A stretch of DNA of 64,000 bases, from contig CAYZJB010000009.1 of the NCBI GenBank assembly GCA_964478735.1, forward strand, positions 1 to 64,000, given 5' to 3'. The position numbers were made by a program, and so were the translations under genes. The DNA is from CAYZJB01 sp964478735 (GTDB lineage Bacteria > CLD3 > SB21). Below, piece by piece: positions 16,660 to 22,108 of this stretch (position 1 is its first letter; the number at the start of each line of letters is the position of its first letter). The notes under the pieces are model-generated. The model had not been told where the DNA came from. It saw nothing but the letters and a program-made list of their open reading frames with translations, and searched no databases.

Positions 16660-17990
16660 GCGGCTTTTGTCAACTTGGCTGTTTTTTGCAGGGCGCGGTC
16701 AAAATCTTCGATGATGTCGAGAATGTGCTCGATCCCGACGGACACGCGCACCAGATCGGGTGTAACGCCGGACGCCAGCTGTTCCTCTTCCGTCAATTGC
16801 TCATGCGTCGTCGAAGCCGGATGGATGACAAGCGTTTTTGCGTCGCCGACGTTGGCAAGAAGGGAAGCGAGTTTCAGTTCATCGATCAAACGCCGGCCGG
16901 CCTCCCGTCCACCCTTGACGCCGAAGACGACAATCCCGCCAAAATACCCGGGCCGGAAATATTTTTTTGCGGTGTCGTGATACGGATGTTCCTCCAGCCC
17001 CGGATAGGTGACCCATTCGACCTGAGGATGCGTCTTGAGCCATCGGGCAAACTGCAGCGCATTCTGGCAATGGCGCTCGACGCGAAGCGAAAGCGTTTCG
17101 AGGCCCTGCAAAAACAAAAAGCTGTTGAACGGACTCAGGGAGGCTCCGAGATCGCGAAGCTGCTCCACCCGGGCGCGAATGATGAAGGCGATGTTACCGA
17201 AGGGACCGCCGTCGCCGAACACTTCCCAGAATCGCAGGCCGTGGTAACCGGGACTCGGTTCCGTAAAGACCGGAAATTTGCCGTTTGCCCAGTTGAATCG
17301 GCCGGCGTCGACGATCACACCGCCAATGGACGTGCCATGGCCGCCGATCCATTTCGTCGCGGAGTGGACGACGATGTCGGCTCCGTGGTCGATCGGGCGG
17401 GCGATGTATCCGCCGGCGCCAAAAGTATTGTCGACGATCAACGGGATGTGATGCCGATGTGCGATATCGGCGATGGCCTGGATGTCGGGAACGTTGAGCC
17501 GCGGATTGCCGATGGTTTCGATGTAGATGGCCTTCGTTTTTTCGTCGATCGCTTTTTCAAAATCCGCCGGATCGTCGCCCTCGACGAATGTGACACCGAT
17601 GCCGAGGCGGGGCAGCGTGACTTTGAACTGGTTGTACGTTCCGCCGTAGAGCAGGCTCGTCGAAACGATGTTGTCGCCGGCCTGCGCGATCGTCGAGAGG
17701 GCGAGAAACTGGGCCGCCTGTCCCGAGGCCGTGGCCAGGGCGGCGACACCGCCTTCGAGCGCGGCGATACGTTCCTCGAATACCGCCGTCGTCGGGTTCA
17801 TGATCCGCGTGTAGATATTGCCGAATTCCTTCAGCGCAAACAGCGTCGCGGCGTGCTCCGTGTCGTTGAACACGTACGAGGTGGTCTGGTAAATCGGCAC
17901 GGCGCGGGCGTTGGTGGCCGGATCCGGCCGTTGCCCCGCGTGAAGCTGGAGCGTTTCGAATCGGTAGCCGGGGTTTTCTGCATGGCTCAT
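16656..17990 (-). CDS. metY: O-acetylhomoserine sulfhydrylase / aminocarboxypropyltransferase
   Basis: A 444-residue PLP enzyme of the Cys/Met metabolism family that makes homocysteine from O-acylhomoserine and sulfide. The N-terminus FETLQLHAGQ, the PLP-lysine K213 in VHSATKWIGGHGT and the family loop DNTFGAGG are all present. The length suits MetY rather than the shorter MetB/MetC. The ATG at 17990 is chosen: AGGAGG lies 8 nt upstream and it overlaps the preceding TGA (ATGA). Together with MetX this gives direct sulfhydrylation, bypassing cystathionine. Confidence 0.94.
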   Translation of the reverse strand: MSHAENPGYRFETLQLHAGQRPDPATNARAVPIYQTTSYVFNDTEHAATLFALKEFGNIYTRIMNPTTAVFEERIAALEGGVAALATASGQAAQFLALSTIAQAGDNIVSTSLLYGGTYNQFKVTLPRLGIGVTFVEGDDPADFEKAIDEKTKAIYIETIGNPRLNVPDIQAIADIAHRHHIPLIVDNTFGAGGYIARPIDHGADIVVHSATKWIGGHGTSIGGVIVDAGRFNWANGKFPVFTEPSPGYHGLRFWEVFGDGGPFGNIAFIIRARVEQLRDLGASLSPFNSFLFLQGLETLSLRVERHCQNALQFARWLKTHPQVEWVTYPGLEEHPYHDTAKKYFRPGYFGGIVVFGVKGGREAGRRLIDELKLASLLANVGDAKTLVIHPASTTHEQLTEEEQLASGVTPDLVRVSVGIEHILDIIEDFDRALQKTAKLTKAA

Positions 17991-18481
17991 ACGGTGGTCC
18001 TCCTGGTTTGTGAATAAGGGGTTCGGATTAAAAACTGATGATCGACTTTGATGCAACGATGCGTGAAGACGGCGATCCCGGCATTCCGTGCGAGTTCGAC
18101 GGCGTCGTCGTGCGGTTCAATGCCGAGTTGAATCCAGATCGCCTGTGGCTGAAGCGGAATCGCTTGACGGACGACCTCCGGGAGATCGGACGTTTTCCGA
18201 AACACCGATACGGCATCGACTCGCTCGGGAATATCGGACAGGGCCGCGTACGCCGGCCGGCCAAGTATCGACAACGCGGAGGGATTTACAGGAAATATCC
18301 GATATCCTGCGTGTTGCAGGTACCGTCCGACATAATGACTGTCCTTGTGGACGTCTTTGGAAATCCCGACGATGGCGACTGACCGAACAGATTTGAGAAC
18401 CCCTTGTGCGCGCCGCGTTTCATCGACTCGTTGCGGATCGTTCATGATCCGCTCATACCAGTTTCGAAAAACGTTTTCCAC
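17987..18481 (-). CDS. CoA-binding domain protein (YccU-like)
   Basis: A 164-residue Rossmann-fold CoA-binding protein, starting from GTG 18481 with AAAGGAG 5 nt upstream. The domain runs from VLKSVRSVAIVGISKDVHKD, through FPVNPSALSILGRPAYAALS, to the terminal THRCIKVDHQFL. It resembles the stand-alone CoA_binding_2 family of unknown role and lacks the succinyl-CoA ligase catalytic histidine context. It is the first gene after the SAM-I riboswitch and is coupled to metY by ATGA. Family members next to metX/metY occur in many FCB genomes; the biochemical reason is unknown. Confidence 0.86.
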   Translation of the reverse strand: MENVFRNWYERIMNDPQRVDETRRAQGVLKSVRSVAIVGISKDVHKDSHYVGRYLQHAGYRIFPVNPSALSILGRPAYAALSDIPERVDAVSVFRKTSDLPEVVRQAIPLQPQAIWIQLGIEPHDDAVELARNAGIAVFTHRCIKVDHQFLIRTPYSQTRRTTV

Positions 18482-18529
18482 GGTTACTCCTTTTCTACTC
18501 ACCCCCGACGTAATCGACGGATGAGCAAC

Positions 18530-18563
18530 AAAAAAGCCTCCACGGGAAATCCGAGGAGGCTTA
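18530..18563 (-). terminator. Expression-platform terminator of the SAM-I riboswitch
   Basis: On the minus strand AAGCCTCC and GGAGGCTT flank a loop of about 17 nt and are followed by TTTTTTG (18535-18530). It sits directly after the aptamer and about 50 nt before the GTG of the first operon gene, the standard layout for a transcription-terminating S-box. A weak inner pairing may extend the stem. Confidence 0.85.
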
Positions 18564-18571
18564 TAAGCTTT

Positions 18572-18679
18572 CTCATCTTTCCCCGTTTCATCGGGGCAGG
18601 AATTGGCACCGGACTCCCGACACGTCGGGACGGTTGCCAAGGCTTCACAGGGCCTGAACCCTCCGCCTTTCTCGATAAG
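18572..18679 (-). promoter_or_regulatory. SAM-I (S-box) riboswitch aptamer
   Basis: The minus strand shows the conserved S-box core in order: P1 strand CTTATC, GAGAAAGGCGGAGGG, GGCCCTGTGAAGCC, GGCAACC, a P3 stem CCGAC-GTGTCGGGA, GGTGCCAATTCC, a P4 hairpin CCCCGATGAAACGGGG and AAAGATGAG, whose GATGAG closes P1. All universally conserved positions that I know for the family are present. SAM binding should stabilise the downstream terminator (18530-18563) and switch off the methionine operon. Confidence 0.96.
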
Positions 18680-18682
18680 GGC

Positions 18683-18711
18683 TATATGGTTTCGTTTTAC
18701 TTCATTGTTAA
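18683..18711 (-). promoter_or_regulatory. Candidate promoter of the methionine operon
   Basis: On the minus strand TTAACA (18711-18706) and CATATA (18688-18683) are separated by 17 bp. The predicted start is within a few bases of the riboswitch P1 strand, as expected for an S-box leader. The -10 element is only a partial consensus match. Confidence 0.5.
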
Positions 18712-18716
18712 CCAAC

Positions 18717-18746
18717 AAAAAAGCCCTTCTCGGCGGAAGGGCTTTT
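18717..18746 (-). terminator. Strong terminator hairpin upstream of the methionine operon promoter
   Basis: AAAAGCCCTTC (18719-18729) and GAAGGGCTTTT (18736-18746) form a perfect 11-bp stem with a 6-nt loop. On the minus strand it is followed by a six-T tract ending near 18717, and on the plus strand by only four T. No annotated gene on either strand would end here, so it most plausibly terminates the short minus-strand unit that starts near 18868. Confidence 0.75.
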
Positions 18747-18868
18747 GGCTGTGATATTTCGTTTTTTACATCATGACGTCATATCGCGCGAGCCCTTCGT
18801 GAAGTGCACATACACATCATCATGGGCATTCGCATCGAGATATTTGTCGTGTAATTCGTCATAATGTG
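18717..18868 (-). ncRNA. Candidate small structured RNA (unidentified)
   Basis: A self-contained minus-strand unit of about 150 nt: a near-consensus promoter (18874-18903), a long-range stem, and the terminator at 18717-18746. The stem pairs ACATTATGACG (18867-18857) with CGTCATGATGT (18778-18768), 11 bp with one G-T pair, and starts almost at the predicted first transcribed base. The 78 nt it encloses have further partial pairing (GCCC with GGGC, ATATC with GATAT). I do not recognise it as tmRNA, 4.5S or RNase P. An extended single hairpin recalls 6S RNA, but I cannot see the diagnostic central bubble. A leader attenuator is the other possibility. Confidence 0.45.
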
Positions 18869-18873
18869 AAATC

Positions 18874-18903
18874 AAGATAAACGCGGATACCCCCGGTTGT
18901 CAA
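18874..18903 (-). promoter_or_regulatory. Near-consensus sigma-70-type promoter
   Basis: On the minus strand TTGACA (18903-18898) and TATCTT (18879-18874) are 18 bp apart. The same -10 hexamer is found at the tRNA promoter at 46103-46131. It has no protein-coding gene downstream until the methionine operon, which has its own promoter and riboswitch, so it should drive the candidate RNA. Confidence 0.6.
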
Positions 18904-19045
18904 GGGAAAATTTGGATTGGGCACGTGTTTTTTGAAAAAAATGCTGTTGGAAAGATCAATTGCTTTTTTTCAAGTGACGTTTAGCTTTACAAGAAAGCAA
19001 ACGATAGTTAGATGCTTCACTTCCTCAGCGCAGGAACCAGTACCA

Positions 19046-19359
19046 ATGAAATCGACCGATTTGTCCAAAAAACTGCGATTTGACACTTCCAAAAAAGCAC
19101 TTGTCCTCAATGCATCCATGGAATACAGCAACTTATTTTCGGGGATGTGTGAAACAAAACGAAACAGTAAAATTCAGTATGATTTCATTCAGGTCTTTGC
19201 AACGACACAAAGGGAACTGGAAAAATCAAAAGTGATATCAAACGCGATACGGTTTGGAAGGCGATGAAATTGGCGGGTCTACGGCCTGTGACGCAAATTG
19301 CCATCGATGAGACGTGGAGCGCCATGCGGGGCCGTCCTTCGGAAGCGGTTGGGAAGTAG
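19046..19359 (+). pseudogene. DUF3052-like protein, internally deleted and frameshifted
   Basis: Two frames together match a small protein family that normally reads N-term-LNAP...FDFVHLFV...LKPDG-LWISYPK...DVGWDVVREAGLRPVSQVAID. The first frame (from ATG 19046) gives KKALVLNASMEYSNLFSG and IQYDFIQVFATTQRELEK. The second gives SDIKRDTVWKAMKLAGLRPV, then TQIAIDETWSAMRGRPSEAVGK, ending at TAG 19359. The central segment with the LKPDG block is missing and the two halves are out of frame, so this is a deletion plus frameshift. The SAP-domain gene follows 3 nt later. Confidence 0.65.
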
Positions 19360-19362
19360 CCC

Positions 19363-19995
19363 ATGGCCGTGAAGAAGCCTTCGACGCTTCGCCGTACCAT
19401 GACGGTCGATGAATTTGACCGAGGATACTGGTACGCGCTGGAAGTTAAAGCATTTGCCCGCGATCTCGGTATTCACGGAGCAGTGAAACTTCGTAAGGAT
19501 CAGCTGGAAACGGCCATTCGGCGTTATCTGCGCACGGGCGTCGTGCCGGTTTTAGACATCGGAAAAATCGACGGCATACCGGATTTTGAAAAAGGGCTGC
19601 ATGTACGCCGTCAGATCGTCCGGTATGTCGACAATCGGAAGACAAAAGAGTTTCTCAAAAAAGAAGCGCGTCGAATCGATCCGGGGTTAAAATGGAAATC
19701 CGGCTCGATGTACCGGCTTAACCGCTGGCGGGAAGACCAGATCCGAAAACGGAAAAAGATTACTTACGGTGATCTGGTATGTAAATTTGTCGAATTGAAC
19801 CGGGCTCAAGGTCCATTTCCCAGAATCGCGGTTGGGCGTTATATTAACTTTATTGCCGATTTCATGGCCGGTGAAAAAAATCCGACGAGGGCAGCGGCCA
19901 TTCGTACGTGGCATCGTCTGAAAGTCCTGCAGATTCCCAAAGATTACGCTTCCTGGGTGAAATACCGTAAACAAAAAATATTCGCTAATCGATAG
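19363..19995 (+). CDS. SAP-domain-containing protein
   Basis: A 210-residue basic protein (pattern KKR and RKRKK). A SAP-like helix-extended loop-helix lies near residues 22-55 (YWYALEVKAFARDLGIHG and KLRKDQLETAIRRYL), a nucleic-acid-binding fold. The C-terminal part (about 120-210) is a second helical region similar to the DUF6434 type, GDLVCKFVELNRAQGPFP and IADFMAGEKNPTRAAAI. No membrane segments or signal peptide. The role is unknown; DNA or RNA binding is an inference from the SAP fold. It is convergent with prfA, 39 nt away; a bulged GTAAGGCATT inverted repeat spans the gap. Confidence 0.75.
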   Translation: MAVKKPSTLRRTMTVDEFDRGYWYALEVKAFARDLGIHGAVKLRKDQLETAIRRYLRTGVVPVLDIGKIDGIPDFEKGLHVRRQIVRYVDNRKTKEFLKKEARRIDPGLKWKSGSMYRLNRWREDQIRKRKKITYGDLVCKFVELNRAQGPFPRIAVGRYINFIADFMAGEKNPTRAAAIRTWHRLKVLQIPKDYASWVKYRKQKIFANR

Positions 19996-20034
19996 GTAAA
20001 GGCATTTGCCCGGAATGACGGTTACAGTAATGCC

Positions 20035-21105
20035 TTACGCTGTTTCGAAGGCGCTTTCGTTTTCGGCAAGTTGGAGCTTTTCGATGAGTTCCTCGATGTC
20101 GCCCTTCATGACGCCGTCGAGGTTGTAGATCGTCAGTCCGATGCGGTGATCGGTGACGCGGTTTTGGGGAAAATTGTACGTGCGGATTTTTTCACTGCGG
20201 TCGCCTGAACCGACCATGGATTTGCGTTTCGAAGCGATCTGCAATTCCTGCTCGCGTTTGCGCATTTCATACAATCGCGATTTCAACACCTTCATCGCTT
20301 TTTCTCGGTTTTTGAGCTGGGAACGTTCGTCCTGACACTGGACGACGATCCCGGTCGGGAGGTGGGTGAGGCGAACGGCGGTTTCGACTTTGTTGACGTT
20401 TTGTCCGCCCTTGCCGCCGGAGCGGTAAATATCGACGCGCAGGTCATTCGGATTGATTTCGATTTCTTTGTCGACCTCTTCGATAATCGGCAAAACGGCG
20501 ACAGACGCGGCGGACGTGTGAACGCGTCCCTGCGCTTCGGTTTTGGGAACGCGCTGGACCCGGTGAATGCCGGACTCGAATTTCAACGTGCCGTAGGCGC
20601 CGTTACCCTGAACTTCGAAAATGATTTCTTTGAACCCGCCCTGGTTGGCCTCGCTCAGATCGATCAATTCGATCCTCCAGCCTTTTTGCTCGATGAAATA
20701 ACGGTACATGCCGAACAGGTCGCCGGCAAAGATGCCGGCTTCATCACCACCCGTTCCTGCTCGGATTTCCATAATGCAATCTCCGGCATCGTGAGGATCG
20801 CGGGGAATGAGGAGATACTTCAACTCCGTCTCGAGCTGTTCTTTTCGGGCCTCGAGTTCCGTCAGCTCGGACTTCGCCATGTCCTTCAGGTCGGCGTCGT
20901 TGGAATGGATCAGGATATCCTTATTGCCTTCGATGTCTTTGATGACTTTTCGATAGTCGGCCGCTTTTTCGACGATCGGTCCGAGCACGACACGTTCTTT
21001 GGATAGTGACCGGAAAAGCGCCTGATCGGCAAGCGTCGCCGGATTGGCCAGCAGATGGTCGATTTCGCTGAATCGGGCTTCGGATTTTTCGAGTTGGTCG
21101 AGCAT
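20035..21105 (-). CDS. prfA: Peptide chain release factor 1
   Basis: A 356-residue class I release factor recognising UAA/UAG. The tripeptide anticodon is PKT (187-189, PxT as in RF1). The GGQ catalytic motif is at 233-235 within RSGGKGGQNVNKVETAV, where most RF1 proteins have SGAGGQ. ATG 21105 is chosen because it gives the normal RF1 N-terminus (MLDQLEKSEARFSEIDHLL); longer frames upstream have no support. There is no ribosome-binding sequence: the T-tract of a terminator hairpin ends 4 nt before the start codon. Its neighbour rpmE is a common partner. Confidence 0.95.
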   Translation of the reverse strand: MLDQLEKSEARFSEIDHLLANPATLADQALFRSLSKERVVLGPIVEKAADYRKVIKDIEGNKDILIHSNDADLKDMAKSELTELEARKEQLETELKYLLIPRDPHDAGDCIMEIRAGTGGDEAGIFAGDLFGMYRYFIEQKGWRIELIDLSEANQGGFKEIIFEVQGNGAYGTLKFESGIHRVQRVPKTEAQGRVHTSAASVAVLPIIEEVDKEIEINPNDLRVDIYRSGGKGGQNVNKVETAVRLTHLPTGIVVQCQDERSQLKNREKAMKVLKSRLYEMRKREQELQIASKRKSMVGSGDRSEKIRTYNFPQNRVTDHRIGLTIYNLDGVMKGDIEELIEKLQLAENESAFETA

Positions 21106-21109
21106 GGTC

Positions 21110-21138
21110 AAAAAAAAAGGGAATACACGTATTCCCTT
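21110..21138 (-). terminator. Terminator hairpin between rpmE and prfA
   Basis: On the minus strand AAGGGAATAC (21138-21129) and GTATTCCCTT (21126-21117) form a stem of up to 10 bp (about 8 bp with a tetraloop), followed by eight T. It is 17 nt after the rpmE stop and its T-tract ends 4 nt before the prfA ATG, so prfA messages starting upstream must read through it. Confidence 0.8.
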
Positions 21139-21155
21139 CAAAAGCGTGCGTGAAA

Positions 21156-21377
21156 TTACGCTTTGGTCATCGATTCTTTGTACTTGCCGAATTTCTTCGT
21201 GAACTTCTCCACGCGGCCGGCGGTGTCGATCAGTTTCTGGGTACCGGTGTAAAACGGGTGGCAGTTCGAGCAGATTTCGACGCGAATGTCGCCGATGGTG
21301 GAGCGGGTCTGGAACGTATTGCCGCAAGAACACGTCACGGTCGACATTTTGTATCCCGGGTGAATACCTTGTTTCAT
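21156..21377 (-). CDS. rpmE: 50S ribosomal protein L31
   Basis: A 73-residue L31 protein. It starts MKQGIHPGYKMSTVTCSCGN. Four Cys occur as CxC and CxxC (CSNCHPFYTG), so this is the zinc-binding C+ type. ATG 21377 has AGGAG 7 nt upstream. L31 sits on the 50S central protuberance bridging to 30S. It is followed by a terminator and then prfA. Confidence 0.96.
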   Translation of the reverse strand: MKQGIHPGYKMSTVTCSCGNTFQTRSTIGDIRVEICSNCHPFYTGTQKLIDTAGRVEKFTKKFGKYKESMTKA

Positions 21378-21606
21378 ATCTATCTCCTGTATCTTAATTA
21401 TTTCATTCCATTTCTTATATCGCTTACCGGTCTTTGTTATTCCGGCGTCCACGGGGCGTGAATATAATTTTCGAGGTATGCAATTGCAAGAAATTTATTG
21501 GTTTGGTTTGGCATGAATATCGTTTTGAACGAACGCGCTTTGCGCCATGACGGTAGCGAAGGTTTGCGCTTTACAGTGAGAACTGAACACATTAGCTTAC
21601 GCACGC

Positions 21607-22023
21607 ATGAAATGGCCTTTGTACAATATTGTCGGTCGCCGAATCGCGAATATCCTCCTCGCGTTACTGGTCTTTTTTGTCTCCAATCCCCCGACCTATT
21701 TTACTCTGCTGCTGACGGATTTGCAGGTTTCCCTTTACCTCGACATTCCCGATCTCGATGAAGACGTCTTTGTCAGGACCTGTGCATCAGGATGCGATCA
21801 CGGCGTGTGTTACACGTACAAGGAAGAAAGCCGCGGCGACCACGGGCGAAAAGAAAAAGTCCTCTTTAAAATTAAGTTTGATTTTTTTGTTTCCCAGCCA
21901 TCCGTAACCGTACTGGCCAATACGTTATTTCGTTGGCCGAATGACGGGGCCGCCGGGGCTCCTGGATATTGCCCGATCCTGGAGAGGCCTCCCAACGCCG
22001 CGATGCGTTACATTCTCTCTTAA
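21607..22023 (+). CDS. Hypothetical exported protein upstream of a TonB-dependent receptor
   Basis: A 138-residue protein with an N-terminal hydrophobic helix (ILLALLVFFVSNPP, about 15-30) and a Cys-rich central part, CASGCDHGVCYTY (about 60-72). The C-terminal section carries SQPSVTVLANTLFRW and ends CPILERPPNAAMRYILS. The Cys/His cluster and place 85 nt upstream of a TonB-dependent receptor recall small metal-related proteins beside such receptors in Bacteroidota, but I cannot assign it. No clear ribosome site precedes the ATG, so the gene call itself is moderate. Confidence 0.45.
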   Translation: MKWPLYNIVGRRIANILLALLVFFVSNPPTYFTLLLTDLQVSLYLDIPDLDEDVFVRTCASGCDHGVCYTYKEESRGDHGRKEKVLFKIKFDFFVSQPSVTVLANTLFRWPNDGAAGAPGYCPILERPPNAAMRYILS

Positions 22024-22108
22024 TCCACTAATCAGTCAGATACATTCTACGAGAGGCGTATGTACGGCTATGCCGGTGTACGTTTCCGTGAAATGGAGAA
22101 ATATCAAA

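Noticed and set aside
16533..18017. Long open frame on the plus strand opposite metY and the methyltransferase
   Set aside because: It is antisense to two clearly homologous genes and its translation is Arg/Asp-rich without family motifs; the codon bias of the real genes explains it.
18717..18746. Terminator for a plus-strand gene
   Set aside because: No plus-strand gene ends nearby and the plus-side T-run is only four bases; minus-strand use fits better.
22024..22108. Cobalamin or other riboswitch before the TonB-dependent receptor
   Set aside because: Checked for the B12-box and other conserved cores; none is present in the short leader.
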